Below, in pieces: positions 47,166-57,619 of a DNA stretch of 64,000 nt. The position numbers were made by a program, and so were the translations under genes. Origin of the DNA: Streptomyces qinzhouensis (GTDB taxonomy: Bacteria > Actinomycetota > Actinomycetes > Streptomycetales > Streptomycetaceae); the NCBI RefSeq assembly GCF_007856155.1, contig NZ_CP042266.1, positions 682,001-746,000 on the forward strand, written 5' to 3'. The stretch's first letter is position 1. Each line of letters opens with the position of its first letter. Under the pieces are notes generated by a model. The model did not search any database and had not been told where the DNA came from. It saw only the letters and a program-made list of their open reading frames with translations.

Positions 47166-50036
47166 TCACGCCTCCGTGGACGGTTCCCTGAACCGGGCCG
47201 CCAGTTCGCTGCGGGACCGGATGCCGAACTTGGCGTAGACGTTCGTCAGGTGGTACTGGACGGTCTTGACGGAGATGAACAGCTCCAGCGCGGTCTGCTG
47301 GTTGGTGGCTCCGGCGGCGACGAGTCCGGCCACGGCCCGTTCCTGCGGGGTGAGCCGGGCCATGCCCGGGGTGACCCGGGCCGCGTGGACGCCGCCCGCC
47401 TGGAGTTCCCGGTCGCAGCGCTCCACATAGGCGCGGGCGCCCAGTACGGCGTAGGCGTCGCGGGCGTTCTTCAGTACGGTGTCGGCCTCGCGGCGTTTCC
47501 CGGCCCGGCGCAGGGTCTGGCCGTAGGCGAAACCGATCCGGGCCCGGTCGTACGGCAGGGGCAGCCGGTCCAGGTGGGCGAGGGAGCGTTCGAACTCCTC
47601 CCGGGCGCCGTCGATATCGCCCCGGGCCGCGGTCAGCCGGCCGCGGGCGAGCCCGAGGCGGGCCAGGGCCGACCGGCGGCCGCGCCGGGCGGCGAGCTGT
47701 TCCTGGGGGGTGAGGAAGGTGTCGGCCTCGGCCAGACGCCCGGTGAGCACCAGGGCGTTGGCGTAGACGTCGGCCCAGGGCCAGAAGCCGGGTTCGTCGA
47801 CACAGGTGCGGTCGGGGAGACGGACCACGGGTGTCAGCGCCTCGACGACACGTTCGTAGTCGCCGTGGGCCTCGGCGACATGGGCGCGGGCCAGGCAGGC
47901 GGGGACCAGCATGACTTCGTAGTGGTGACGGTCGGCGGCGGCCTCGGCGGCATGGCGGTCGGCGGCCTCCCGGTCGCCGCGCAGGGCGTGGATCTGGGCG
48001 GCGGTCCAGTGGACCAGCGGGCGGACCGGCTCGATCCCGGAGTCGGCGAGCCGGACGGCGGCCCGCCGGGCGGTTTCCAGCGCCTCCGGCCAGGCGCCGA
48101 GGGCGAACTGGGTGCGGGCCAGCCAGCCCTGGGCCCACAGGGATATCCGGGTGGAGCCCATGCGGTAGCCGGTGGGTACGGCCGCCTCCAGCCGGCGGCG
48201 GGCGTCCTCGGGCGCGTCGAGGGCGAGGTCCACCCAGCCCCGGCCGAGGTGGAAGCGCTGCGGCTGGGCGCCGCCGGGTGGCAGTGCGGCAGCGGCGGCG
48301 TCGTAGGCGGCGAGCGCCTCTTCGGGGCGGCCGGCGGCGGCGAGGCCGAGGCCGAGGACGGCCTGCGATTCGACGGCGGACGGGTCGTCGGGGTCGGCGA
48401 GTTCGATCGCGCGGCGGGCCCAGTCGACGAGTTCGGGGCCGTCCCAGCGGCCGAGGGCGTGCAGCACCCGGCGCTGGCAGATCCGGGCCATCAGATCGCG
48501 GTGGCGGTCCGGGTCGCAGCGCTGCCACGCCTGGGTGAGGAAGGTCTCCGCCTCGGCCGGGCGCCCGCGCATGATGGCCAGATAGCCGAGGACGGCGCCG
48601 CGCCGGGTGTCGGCGGGGAAGCTCTCCAGTTCGGCGGCGAAGGCGGCGGCGCGCGGTACGTCACCGGCGCCGATCATGGCGTCGACGGCGCGCAGCAGCC
48701 GGTCCTCGCGTTCGGCCCGGCCGGGGCTCAGCCGCCCGGCGTGGACCAGGGTGTCGGCGACCGCGGACCAGGCGCCGGCGGAGGCGCGTTCGGTGGCGTG
48801 CCGGTCGAGTTCGGCGGCGAGGGCCGCGTCCGTCGTGGTGGTGGCGGCGGTGCGGTGGAGCAGTCCGCGGCCGGGGTCGTCGGTGAGCCGGGCGGCGCGG
48901 GCGTGGAGCGCGGCGCGGCGGGTCAGTCCGATGCCGGTGAGGACGGCGGCGCGGATCAGGGGGTGGGCGAAGGTCAGCAGGGCGCGCCCGGGGTCGACGG
49001 CGGCGGTCAGCAGTCCGGCGGCGCGGGCCTCGTCCACGGCGGGCAGTGGTTCGCCGGTGCCCGCGAGCGCGGCGGCCTCGGCGAGCGGGGCGTCGTCCCC
49101 GAGGACGGCGCAGGCTTCCACGAGCGCCCGGGTGGTGGCTCCGCAGTGGGCGAGGCGTCTGCGGACGGCGGCGGTGTAGCGCGCGGGGGCGGGAAGTTCG
49201 CCGCGGGGGTCCTGCCAGCTGTCGGGGGGAAGTTCGTTCAGCAGCCGGGCGGCGTGGCGGGGATTGCCGCGGGTGTGCCGGCCGAGGCGGCGGGCGGCGG
49301 GCGGGTCGAGCTCGATCCCGGCGCTCTCCCGGGCCAGGCTCCGCAGTTCCTGCGGGGTGAGCGGGCCGGGGCGGACGGTGTGCGCGCAGCAGTGGTCGAG
49401 GAGGTCCAGGGCGGTCAGGACGGCCGGGGGCGGTCCGGCGGGGGGTTCCGGGCTCTCGTACGGTTCGTAGGCGCCGTACAGCTCCCGCGGGTCGTTCCGG
49501 GCGACGAGGACGACGAGGACCCGTTCGGTGGTCATCCGGCGCAGGGCCGAGCTGATGGCGCGCAGGCTGTCGGGGTCGGCCCAGTGGGCGTCGTCGACGA
49601 CCACGACCAGGGGGTTCCGTTCCTGCCGGGCGGACCACTGCCGGTGCAGGAGGTGCGCGGCGCCGAGGACGTCACGGGGCACGTCCGGGCCGGGCAGGGG
49701 GCCGGGTTCGTCACGGGGCGCGTCCGGGCCGGGCAGGGGGCCGGGTTCGTCACGGGGCGCGTCCGGGCCGGTGCCGGGGGTGCGCAGAAGCCGGTGGGCG
49801 ATGCCGAGCGGCAGCTCCGTCTCCCAGGACACACCGCTGACGCGCAGCACGGCGGGCGGGTCCTGCCGGGTGCGCAGGACGTGCTCGACGAGGGTGGTCT
49901 TGCCGATTCCGGCCGGGCCCTCGACCAGGACGGCGGCGGGCTGCCCGGCGCGGGCGGCCCGGATCGCGCGGGCCAGCGCGGCGATCTCACCGGCCCGCCC
50001 GATCGGGCTCCCGTACGCCTCGGGGCGGTCGTTCAT
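47166..50036 (-). CDS. LAL-family LuxR regulator
   Basis: A 956-residue large ATP-binding regulator of the LuxR family. It has an N-terminal AAA-type ATPase with Walker A EGPAGIGKTTL (about 38-48) and Walker B VVVVDDAHWAD, a long helical TPR-like middle, and a C-terminal LuxR helix-turn-helix: LTPQERAVAGLVAAGATNQQTALELFISVKTVQYHLTNVY. Between the Walker motifs is a 13-residue repeat (GPDAPRDEPGPLP, about two and a half copies) unusual for the family. Such proteins activate secondary-metabolism or sugar genes. By position it could act on the adjacent peptide operon, the NRPS cluster, or the ben genes. I saw no TTA codon in it. Confidence 0.93.
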   Translation of the reverse strand: MNDRPEAYGSPIGRAGEIAALARAIRAARAGQPAAVLVEGPAGIGKTTLVEHVLRTRQDPPAVLRVSGVSWETELPLGIAHRLLRTPGTGPDAPRDEPGPLPGPDAPRDEPGPLPGPDVPRDVLGAAHLLHRQWSARQERNPLVVVVDDAHWADPDSLRAISSALRRMTTERVLVVLVARNDPRELYGAYEPYESPEPPAGPPPAVLTALDLLDHCCAHTVRPGPLTPQELRSLARESAGIELDPPAARRLGRHTRGNPRHAARLLNELPPDSWQDPRGELPAPARYTAAVRRRLAHCGATTRALVEACAVLGDDAPLAEAAALAGTGEPLPAVDEARAAGLLTAAVDPGRALLTFAHPLIRAAVLTGIGLTRRAALHARAARLTDDPGRGLLHRTAATTTTDAALAAELDRHATERASAGAWSAVADTLVHAGRLSPGRAEREDRLLRAVDAMIGAGDVPRAAAFAAELESFPADTRRGAVLGYLAIMRGRPAEAETFLTQAWQRCDPDRHRDLMARICQRRVLHALGRWDGPELVDWARRAIELADPDDPSAVESQAVLGLGLAAAGRPEEALAAYDAAAAALPPGGAQPQRFHLGRGWVDLALDAPEDARRRLEAAVPTGYRMGSTRISLWAQGWLARTQFALGAWPEALETARRAAVRLADSGIEPVRPLVHWTAAQIHALRGDREAADRHAAEAAADRHHYEVMLVPACLARAHVAEAHGDYERVVEALTPVVRLPDRTCVDEPGFWPWADVYANALVLTGRLAEADTFLTPQEQLAARRGRRSALARLGLARGRLTAARGDIDGAREEFERSLAHLDRLPLPYDRARIGFAYGQTLRRAGKRREADTVLKNARDAYAVLGARAYVERCDRELQAGGVHAARVTPGMARLTPQERAVAGLVAAGATNQQTALELFISVKTVQYHLTNVYAKFGIRSRSELAARFREPSTEA
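49672..49772. repeat. 39-bp tandem repeat within the LAL gene
   Basis: Two full copies (49672-49710 and 49711-49749) and a partial third (49750-49772) of a 39-bp unit, in frame and encoding GPDAPRDEPGPLP. The length is a multiple of three, so copy-number change would not break the frame. Confidence 0.85.
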
Positions 50037-50462
50037 GAGCGGACGCTAGCACCCGGCCCGGCGCCGGTCCCCGGGCGGGCATCCGACGAAGGCGCAGGCG
50101 AGCGGCCTTGCGCCCGGCTGTTCCCGCACCTGAGCCCGCCTCTTCCGGTCCCCGGGGCGTGGGGGTGGGCGCCACCGGGGCCGCCCGTGCGGCGACGGGG
50201 TCGCCCGTCAGGGGTAACGTCCGAATCCGGGCCACCGCCACGTTGTTTGCCAAGGCCCGCGCCGACGGCCCGGCGCCCACCGTTCGGGCGCCGACCCCCT
50301 CCCGGTCCGGGAGTCCGCTTCTTCCGAGCCCGGGTCGGCCCGGGCGGGGCGGCAGCCCTCGCGGGAACCTCCCGTGGCCCGCCGGGCGGGAGGTGCGACC
50401 ACGGCCCGCAGGGTGCCGGAGACCGGAGCGGCAGCCGATCCGCGGCACCGCGCGGCGGGCTG
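50037..50462. other. Gene-free spacer between benD and the LAL gene
   Basis: A 426-bp stretch after the benD stop and upstream of the LAL gene. No credible gene is present. It should contain the LAL promoter; AT-richer bases around 50210-50260 are the best place for one, but no clear -10/-35 pair was identified. Confidence 0.4.
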
Positions 50463-51239
50463 TCAGCCGGGGTCGCCGCCGCCGACCGGGAGGACCGTGC
50501 CGGTGATGTAGGACGCCTCGTCGGAGGCGAGGAAGCAGATGGCCGCCGCCTGCTCGGCCACCGTTCCGTACCGCTTCAGCAGTGTGGAGTCGACCGTCTG
50601 GTCGACGATCCGCCGGTACCACTCCCGCTCCCGGTCGTCGCGGGGCGCCGGGCCCCGGGCCACCCGGCGGGGCGGGGCTTCGGTGCCGCCCGCGGCGGCG
50701 GCGACGATCCGGATGCCGTAGGGGGCTGCCTCCATCGCCAGGGACGCGGTCAGGGCGTTGACCCCGCCCTTGGCCGCCGAGTACGGGATGCGGTGGATGC
50801 CGCGGGTGGCGATGGAGGAGACATTGACGACGGTGCCGGAGCGGCGGGCGATCAGATGGGGCAGGACGGCCCGGGTGGTCCAGAGCGTGGGGAAGAGGGA
50901 GCGCCGTACCTCCGCCTCGATCTCGTCGGGCGCGTAGTGCTCGTAGGGCTTGGCCCAGATCGTGCCGCCCACATTGTTCACGAGGACGTCGATCCGGCCG
51001 TCCAGCCGTTCCAGCGCCCCGGTGATCGCCGTCTCGGCGCCCTCGTAGGTCTCCAGGTCGGCGAGGACCGCCGCGGCCCCGAGGGCGGCGGCCTCCTCCA
51101 GGACGGTTTCGGACCGGTCGACGAGGACGACGTCGGCGGACTCGGCGGCGAGTCGGCGGGCGACCGCCAGGCCGATGCCCTGTGCGGCGCCGGTGACGAC
51201 GGCCTTGCGGCCCGCGAAGCGGCCGGGGTGGACGCTCAT
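50463..51239 (-). CDS. benD: Benzoate cis-diol dehydrogenase
   Basis: A 258-residue short-chain dehydrogenase. It has a Rossmann motif GAAQGIGLAVA, NNVGGTIW, a catalytic Ser (VSSIATRG), YSAAK (Tyr-x3-Lys), and a C-terminus SYITGTVLPVGGGDPG. In the benzoate pathway it oxidizes 1,6-dihydroxycyclohexa-2,4-diene-1-carboxylate to catechol with NAD+ and loss of CO2. ATG 51239 overlaps the benC stop by 4 bp, making it the last gene of a coupled benABCD operon. Assignment rests on fold plus operon position. Confidence 0.92.
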   Translation of the reverse strand: MSVHPGRFAGRKAVVTGAAQGIGLAVARRLAAESADVVLVDRSETVLEEAAALGAAAVLADLETYEGAETAITGALERLDGRIDVLVNNVGGTIWAKPYEHYAPDEIEAEVRRSLFPTLWTTRAVLPHLIARRSGTVVNVSSIATRGIHRIPYSAAKGGVNALTASLAMEAAPYGIRIVAAAAGGTEAPPRRVARGPAPRDDREREWYRRIVDQTVDSTLLKRYGTVAEQAAAICFLASDEASYITGTVLPVGGGDPG

Positions 51240-52282
51240 GCCACCGCCGCCTTCTCGCGTACGGCGGCGGGGGTGAACTTCTCGTAGTGGAAGCCGGCCG
51301 GGGTCACGCCGAGGGCCGCGATATGTCCGCGTACCGCCTCCACCATGGCGGGCGGTCCGCACAGATAGACGTCGGTGTCGCCGCCGTGGAGGGTGTCCGT
51401 GTCCATCAGCCCGGTGACATAGCCCTTGGTACGGGCCGTGCTCGCCGGGTCGGCGACACAGTGGTCGAAGGTGAAGGAGGGCAGGGCGGCGGAGTAGCGC
51501 TCCAGCGTGGAGAGATGGACAAGGTCCTCGTCCGTGGTGACGCCGTACAGCAGTCGGACCGGCTGCCGCCCGGCCGGGTTCGCGGTGAGCCGGTCGAGCA
51601 TCGACAGCAGGGGGGCGAGTCCGGTGCCGCCGGCCAGCAGCAGCGCGGGGCGGACGAGCGGGCGGAGGTAGAAGCCGCCGAGGGGGCCGGTGAACTCCAG
51701 CCGGTCGCCGGGGCGGGCGCGTTCGGCGAGATAGCCGGACATCGCGCCGCCGGGCACGATCCGTACCAGGAAGGACGTCTGCCGCCGGTGGGGGCCCGAG
51801 CTGAAGGAGTACGAGCGGGACTCGCCGGTGCCGGGGACGGCGATGTTCACGTACTGGCCCGGCAGGAAGTCCAGGGCCTGCCGGTCGTCGACGTCGAGCA
51901 CGATCTCGGCGGTGGTGGCCGAGAGGTGTTCGACGGCGGCGACGGTCGCGGTGTGGCCGGCCGGGCCGGTCTTCGCGGCGGCGGATGTGGACGGGATCCG
52001 CAGGACGAGATCGCTGTGCGGGGTCATCTGGCAGGGCAGGCAGTAGCCGAGGGCGGCCTCCTCCTCGGTCAGCGCCTCGTCGATGTAGTCGCCGCCGTCG
52101 TACGTCCCGGCGTCGCAGCGGGACTTGCAGGTTCCGCAGGCGCCGTCGCGGCAGTCCAGCGGGATGTTGATACGGGCCTTGTACGAGGCCTCGGCGACGG
52201 TCTCACCCGGCCGGCACTCCACGAAGCGGGTGATGCCGTCCTCAAAGTTCAGGGCGACCTGGAAAGACATGTTCGGGCTCAT
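51236..52282 (-). CDS. benC: Benzoate 1,2-dioxygenase electron-transfer component
   Basis: A 348-residue reductase that passes electrons from NADH to the BenAB oxygenase. The N-terminal plant-type 2Fe-2S ferredoxin has Cys44, 49, 52 and 84 (CRDGACGTCKSRC ... CLPC). The FAD domain shows RSYSFSS, and the NAD domain GGTGLAPLLSML and YLCGPPAMV. ATG 52282 is listed; ATG 52270 (MSFQVALNFEDG) is equally possible and closer to the usual family start. It lies between benB and benD and overlaps benD by 4 bp. Confidence 0.95.
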   Translation of the reverse strand: MSPNMSFQVALNFEDGITRFVECRPGETVAEASYKARINIPLDCRDGACGTCKSRCDAGTYDGGDYIDEALTEEEAALGYCLPCQMTPHSDLVLRIPSTSAAAKTGPAGHTATVAAVEHLSATTAEIVLDVDDRQALDFLPGQYVNIAVPGTGESRSYSFSSGPHRRQTSFLVRIVPGGAMSGYLAERARPGDRLEFTGPLGGFYLRPLVRPALLLAGGTGLAPLLSMLDRLTANPAGRQPVRLLYGVTTDEDLVHLSTLERYSAALPSFTFDHCVADPASTARTKGYVTGLMDTDTLHGGDTDVYLCGPPAMVEAVRGHIAALGVTPAGFHYEKFTPAAVREKAAVA

Positions 52283-52328
52283 TTCCGACGAGTCTGTGAA
52301 CGGCGCGGCCGGGCGGGCGGTGGCCGGT

Positions 52329-52910
52329 TCAGACGTGGTAGACGTCGACGACGTGGTGCACGTAGTCGTTCTTCAGGACGACCTTCTTGCGCAGGATCAG
52401 CGGCTCGGCGCCGGAGAGGTCGAGCGTGCAGAAGGTGGTGCCGAAGTAGGTGTCGACGGTCTGGTAGCGGTAGTAGAGGGTGAACCAGTTGAAGCGGACG
52501 TCGGCCGTGTCGCCGTCGCGGGCCGTGATCTCGACATCGGTGATGTTGTGACCGGTGCGCGGTTCGGGCAGGCTCGTTGCGCTGGAGCGGTCGGTGCGGA
52601 TACGGAAGACCCGGTCTTCGAGACCGCCCCGGTTCGGGTAGTAGATGAGGGAGATCTCCCGCTGCGGGTCGGTGGTGAGCCGGTCGTCGTCGGCCCAGGC
52701 CGGCATCCAGAACTCGGCGTCCGGGTGGTAGCAGTCCAGCCACCGCTCGAACTCGCGGTCGTCGAGATGGCGGGCCTCGCGGTAGAGGAACTGCCGGATC
52801 CGCTCCAGCGTGACCACCGTCTCGGCGGTGATACCGCCCGGAGTCGTGTCGGTGGTGCCGGTCGTGTCGGTGGTGCCGGTCGTGTCGGTGGTGCCGGTCG
52901 CCGTGGTCAC
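52329..52910 (-). CDS. benB: Benzoate 1,2-dioxygenase small (beta) subunit
   Basis: A 193-residue ring-hydroxylating dioxygenase beta subunit with family stretches [57 protein letters not shown] and [21 protein letters not shown]. The first ~25 residues are a Thr/Gly/Asp repeat (TDTTGT) that is not part of the family fold and comes from an 18-bp tandem repeat. The start is GTG 52910, overlapping the benA stop (GTGA). It forms a hexamer with BenA. Confidence 0.93.
   Translation of the reverse strand: MTTATGTTDTTGTTDTTGTTDTTPGGITAETVVTLERIRQFLYREARHLDDREFERWLDCYHPDAEFWMPAWADDDRLTTDPQREISLIYYPNRGGLEDRVFRIRTDRSSATSLPEPRTGHNITDVEITARDGDTADVRFNWFTLYYRYQTVDTYFGTTFCTLDLSGAEPLILRKKVVLKNDYVHHVVDVYHV
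52843..52896. repeat. 18-bp tandem repeat at the 5' end of benB
   Basis: Three perfect head-to-tail copies of an 18-bp unit (52843-52860, 52861-52878, 52879-52896), in frame and encoding repeated TDTTGT in the BenB N-terminus. Confidence 0.9.
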
Positions 52911-54259
52911 TTCGCCGCCTCCGCGTCCAGGGCCTTGCTCAGGGTGGAGCGCCAGTAGCTGTGCTGAACGGGGTAGAGCCCCTCGTCCTCGACCCGCACC
53001 CCGCTGGCGAGCGGATTGATGCCGATCTTCTCGGCGTCCTCGTCCGGTCCTTCGATCTGGTGCACCGCACCGCGGCTGAGGTCGTTCCAGGGTGCCGACC
53101 CGGCGAGATAGGTCTTCTGGCAGGAGCGGAACTCCTCCAGATCGTCCGGCGTTGCCATGCCCGTGGCGTTGAAGAAGTCCTCGTACTGCCGGATGCGCCG
53201 GGCCCGGTCCTCGGCCGGTTCGCCCTTGGGGGCGATGCAGTAGATGGTGACCTCGGTCCGGTCGACGGAGATCGGCCGGAAGTGCCGGATCTGCGAGCTG
53301 AACTGGTCCATCAGATACACATTGGGGTAGAGACAGAGATTACGGGAGACGCCGATCATCCAGTCGGCCTTCTCCTCACCGAATTCGGCGGCCAGTTCGT
53401 CGCGCCGCTCGTACAGCGGCCGGTTGGCCGGGTCGAGCCATTTGGTCCAGAGCAGCAGATGGCCGTGGTCGAAGGAGTAGAAGCCGCCCTTCTGCTTCGA
53501 CCAGCCGCCCGCGTCCATGGTCCTGGTCTCGTTCCTGGACTCCCCGGAGCTGCGGCGGGCCTGGGTGGCCGCGTAGTTCCAGTGGGTGGCGGAGACGTGG
53601 TAGCCGTCGGCGCCGTTCTCCGCCTGGAGCTTCCAGTTGCCGTCGAAGTGGTACGTCGACGAGCCGCGCAGCACCTCCAGGCCGTCGGGGGACTGGTCGA
53701 CCACCATGTCGATGACGACCGCCGCGTCGCCGAGGTGCTCCCGGAGGGGTTTCACGTCCGGTTCGAGGCTGCCGAAGAGGAAGCCGCGGTAGCTCTCGAA
53801 GCGGGCGACCCGGGTGAGATCGTGCGAGCCGTCGCTGTTGAACTGCTCCGGATAGCCCGCGCCCCGGGGGTCCTTGACCTTCAGCAGCCGGCCGTTGTTG
53901 CTGAACGTCCAACCGTGGAAGGGGCAGGTGAAGGTGGTGCGGTTGTCGGTCTTGCGGCGGCAGAGCATCGCGCCCCGGTGGCTGCACGCGTTGACCAGGC
54001 AGTGGAGTTCGCCCTGCTTGTCGCGGGAGATCACCACCGGCTGGCGGCCGATGTACGTGGTGAAGTAGTCGCCGATCTCCGGGATCTGGCTCTCGTGCGC
54101 GAGGTAGACCCAGTTCCCCTCGAAGATGTGCTTCATCTCCAGCTCGAAGAGTTCCTCGTCGGTGAAGACGCTCCGCCGCACCCGGTAGACCCCGGTGTCC
54201 GGGTCCTCCTGGAGGGCGTCGTCGAGGAGGGTGCGCGCTCGGCTGCGGTCCTCGGTCAT
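52907..54259 (-). CDS. benA: Benzoate 1,2-dioxygenase large (alpha) subunit
   Basis: A 450-residue Rieske oxygenase alpha subunit. The Rieske centre is C92-S-H94 and C112-P-F-H115 (CSHRGAMLC..., TCPFHGW). The mononuclear iron site lies around [13 protein letters not shown]. With BenB it dihydroxylates benzoate to the cis-diol acid. Length is typical for BenA. It is the first gene of benABCD, divergent from the LysR gene, with a palindrome and a 14-bp tandem repeat in the upstream region. Confidence 0.96.
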   Translation of the reverse strand: MTEDRSRARTLLDDALQEDPDTGVYRVRRSVFTDEELFELEMKHIFEGNWVYLAHESQIPEIGDYFTTYIGRQPVVISRDKQGELHCLVNACSHRGAMLCRRKTDNRTTFTCPFHGWTFSNNGRLLKVKDPRGAGYPEQFNSDGSHDLTRVARFESYRGFLFGSLEPDVKPLREHLGDAAVVIDMVVDQSPDGLEVLRGSSTYHFDGNWKLQAENGADGYHVSATHWNYAATQARRSSGESRNETRTMDAGGWSKQKGGFYSFDHGHLLLWTKWLDPANRPLYERRDELAAEFGEEKADWMIGVSRNLCLYPNVYLMDQFSSQIRHFRPISVDRTEVTIYCIAPKGEPAEDRARRIRQYEDFFNATGMATPDDLEEFRSCQKTYLAGSAPWNDLSRGAVHQIEGPDEDAEKIGINPLASGVRVEDEGLYPVQHSYWRSTLSKALDAEAAK

Positions 54260-54303
54260 GGCCGCCCCTTTCGCCTCTGGGCAGGCCGCCTCTGCGGCGG
54301 CCT

Positions 54304-54345
54304 CGTTGCCGTTGCTTCGTTGCCATAGCTTCGTTGCCGTTGCTT
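54304..54345. repeat. Three 14-bp tandem repeats in the benA leader
   Basis: CGTTGCCGTTGCTT (54304-54317), CGTTGCCATAGCTT (54318-54331) and CGTTGCCGTTGCTT (54332-54345) lie 45-86 bp upstream of the benA start. The outer copies are identical and the middle differs at three positions. Confidence 0.8.
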
Positions 54346-54411
54346 TGCAGCACGATGACAGCGGGGTGAAGAGCCGGCCCCGGGCATTCCCCCAGGGTTG
54401 ACCCAGGGGGG

Positions 54412-54436
54412 TATTGATATCGGGCGCGTCTCAATA
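54412..54436. promoter_or_regulatory. Candidate LysR-type operator between benA and the LysR gene
   Basis: TATTGA (54412-54417) and TCAATA (54431-54436) form a perfect dyad with a 13-bp centre, in the AT-richest part of the 297-bp divergent spacer. LysR-type regulators bind dyads with a T-N11-A core, so this is the likely site for the adjacent regulator. A second feature is CCCAGGG repeated twice around 54391-54409. Confidence 0.6.
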
Positions 54437-54556
54437 GCCTGAGGATACATATTTGCGGGCCGCCGGAAGTGCTTCCTACGCTGAGGACTCGTCGAGGGCC
54501 CCGGAAATCCGGGAAACCGGAAATACCCGGCGCACCGGGAAGGAAGGCAGCCCCCG

Positions 54557-55552
54557 ATGGAATTGAGAACGCTTCGCTATTTCGCGGCCGTCGCCGAAAC
54601 CTGTCATTTCGGCAGGGCGGCGGAGAAGTTGCACATGGCGCAGCCGCCGCTCTCCCAGGCGATCCGGCGGCTGGAGGCGGAGCTGGGCGTCGAGCTGTTC
54701 ACCCGTACCACCCGGCAGGTCGCGCTGACCGGCGCCGGGGAGGTCTTCCGTACCGATGTGGAGCGCATTCTCGGGGCCGTCGACGAGGCGGTCACCCGGG
54801 TCGGGCGCTGCGCTTCGGGGGTGGAGGGGGTGCTGCGGCTCGGTCTGACCGGCTCGGCCTCGTACCGGCAACTGCCCGCCCTGGCAAGGCTGCTGAAACA
54901 CACGATGCCGCAGGTGGTGACGGAGGTGCACACCGATATGCTCACGCCCGCCCAGGAGACCGCGCTGCTCGAACGGCGTCTCGATCTCGGGGTGCTGCGC
55001 CCGCCGCTGCGCCGGGAGGGCATCGCGCACCGGGCGCTGACGGACGAGCCGCTGCTGGTCGCCGTCCCCGAGGAGCACTGGCTCGCCGGGGCCGGCCGGA
55101 TCCGCGTCGGGCAGCTGCGCCACGAGGATTTCATCGTCTACGGATCCGCGCTCGGGTCCGTCGTCGGCGACGCCGTCGTCCGGGCCTGCCGGGACGCGGG
55201 CTTCCTCCCGCACCGTGCCTACGAGGTCACCGAGACCTCGGCCGCGCTGGCGCTGGTCGCGGCGGGTCTCGGGGTGGCCGTGCTGCCGGACTCGGTGCGC
55301 GCCGCGCCCCGCGATGGCGTGCGGTACGAGGAGATCGAGGACGCGCCGTCCGTACCGCTGGCCCTGGCCTGGCGGGCGGACGACACCTCACCGCTGCTGC
55401 GCAGGGTGCTGGGGGTGCTGGAGCGCAACGGCGTCTTCCCTCCCCCGTCCGCCGGTCCGTCCCCCGAACCGCCTACCGGTCCGTCCCCCGAACCGTCCGC
55501 CGGTCCTCGCCCGTCCGGGCGGACCCCGCCCCTTTCCGAAGGAGACCTGTGA
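54557..55552 (+). CDS. LysR-type regulator of the ben/cat genes
   Basis: A 331-residue LysR-family activator. The N-terminal winged HTH (1-60: MELRTLRYFAAVAETCHFGRAAEKL...) is followed by a periplasmic-binding-protein-like effector domain. The type resembles BenM/CatR, which sense benzoate or cis,cis-muconate. The C-terminal 30 residues are a Pro/Ser/Gly repeat (PSAGPSPEPPTGPSPEP) outside the fold. It is divergent from benA and its stop overlaps the catB start (GTGA), so it is co-transcribed with the cat genes and placed to control both directions. Confidence 0.92.
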   Translation: MELRTLRYFAAVAETCHFGRAAEKLHMAQPPLSQAIRRLEAELGVELFTRTTRQVALTGAGEVFRTDVERILGAVDEAVTRVGRCASGVEGVLRLGLTGSASYRQLPALARLLKHTMPQVVTEVHTDMLTPAQETALLERRLDLGVLRPPLRREGIAHRALTDEPLLVAVPEEHWLAGAGRIRVGQLRHEDFIVYGSALGSVVGDAVVRACRDAGFLPHRAYEVTETSAALALVAAGLGVAVLPDSVRAAPRDGVRYEEIEDAPSVPLALAWRADDTSPLLRRVLGVLERNGVFPPPSAGPSPEPPTGPSPEPSAGPRPSGRTPPLSEGDL

Positions 55553-56652
55553 AGATCGCGGCGGTGGAGGCCATACCCTTCGCCATTCCCTATACGAAGC
55601 CGCTGGCGTTCGCGAGCGGCGAGGTGCACACCGCCGACCACGTCCTGGTGCGGATCCACACCGACGACGGACTCACCGGGACCGCCGAGGCCCCGCCCCG
55701 CCCGTACACCTACGGCGAGACCCAGGAGTCCATCGTCGCGGTGATCGGCAAGGTGTTCGCCCCCCAGCTCCTGGGCCGGACCGCGCTGGACCGGGAGGCC
55801 GTCCACGCCGTACTGGAGCGGACCGTCGGCAATCCGGCCGCCAAGGCGGCGCTCGACATGGCGCTCTGGGACATCCTCGGCCAGTCCGCCGGACTGCCGG
55901 TGTCCGGGCTGCTCGGCGGCTACACCGACCGGATGCGGGTCAGCCATATGGTCGGCTTCGCGCCCGCCGACGCGATGGTCGCGGAGGCCGAGCGGATCCG
56001 GGACACGTACGGCGTCACCACCTTCAAGGTGAAGGTCGGCCGGGAGCCGTACGGCCAGGACGTGGCGGCCTGCCGGGCCCTGCGCGAGGCGCTCGGCCCC
56101 GCTGTCGAGCTCTACATCGACGGCAATCGCGGCTGGTCGGCGTCGGACGCGGCGCGCGTCCTGGAGGAGACGGCCGATCTCGGGCTGCTCTTCGCGGAGG
56201 AGCTGTGCCCCGCCGACGATGTGCTGGGCCGGCGGCGGCTGGTCGCCCGCAGCCCGCTGCCGTTCATCGCCGACGAGAGCGCCACCCGCCCCGCGGAGGT
56301 GACGCGCGAGCTGCTCGGCGGCTCCGCCACGGCGATCAGCATCAAGACGGCGCGGACCGGTTTCACCGGCTCGCAGCGGGTGCTGCACCTCTGCGAGGGG
56401 CTGGGCACCGAGGTGGTGATGGGCAATCAGATCGACGGCCAGATCGGCACCCTGTGCTCGGTGGCCTTCGGCGCCGCCCACCGTTCGTCGTCGCGTTACG
56501 CGGGCGAACTCTCCAACTTCCTCGACATGGCCGACGACCTTCTCGCCGAGCCGCTGACCATCGAGTCCGGCACGCTGCGCGTCCGCGAGGGCGCCGGGCT
56601 CGGCATCGACATCGACCCCGGGAAGCTGGCCCGCTACCGGCAGGACCGCTGA
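55549..56652 (+). CDS. catB: Muconate cycloisomerase
   Basis: A 367-residue enolase-superfamily enzyme converting cis,cis-muconate to muconolactone. It has an N-terminal capping domain, a TFKVKVG segment with the catalytic Lys pair, metal ligands in LYIDGNRGW, FAEELCP and FIADESA, and ISIKTARTGF. Start GTG 55549 with AAGGAG upstream overlaps the LysR stop. It is the first enzyme gene of the catBAC-pcaIJF run. Confidence 0.94.
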   Translation: MKIAAVEAIPFAIPYTKPLAFASGEVHTADHVLVRIHTDDGLTGTAEAPPRPYTYGETQESIVAVIGKVFAPQLLGRTALDREAVHAVLERTVGNPAAKAALDMALWDILGQSAGLPVSGLLGGYTDRMRVSHMVGFAPADAMVAEAERIRDTYGVTTFKVKVGREPYGQDVAACRALREALGPAVELYIDGNRGWSASDAARVLEETADLGLLFAEELCPADDVLGRRRLVARSPLPFIADESATRPAEVTRELLGGSATAISIKTARTGFTGSQRVLHLCEGLGTEVVMGNQIDGQIGTLCSVAFGAAHRSSSRYAGELSNFLDMADDLLAEPLTIESGTLRVREGAGLGIDIDPGKLARYRQDR

Positions 56653-56687
56653 CGGCCGCCCCTGGCCGTCCGATACCCATTCCCTGA

Positions 56688-57614
<927 letters not shown>

Positions 57615-57619
57615 CGGCG

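Noticed and set aside
52843..52896. CRISPR-like short repeats
   Set aside because: The three 18-bp units are contiguous with no spacers and are translated in frame within benB. No other array with regular spacers was found.
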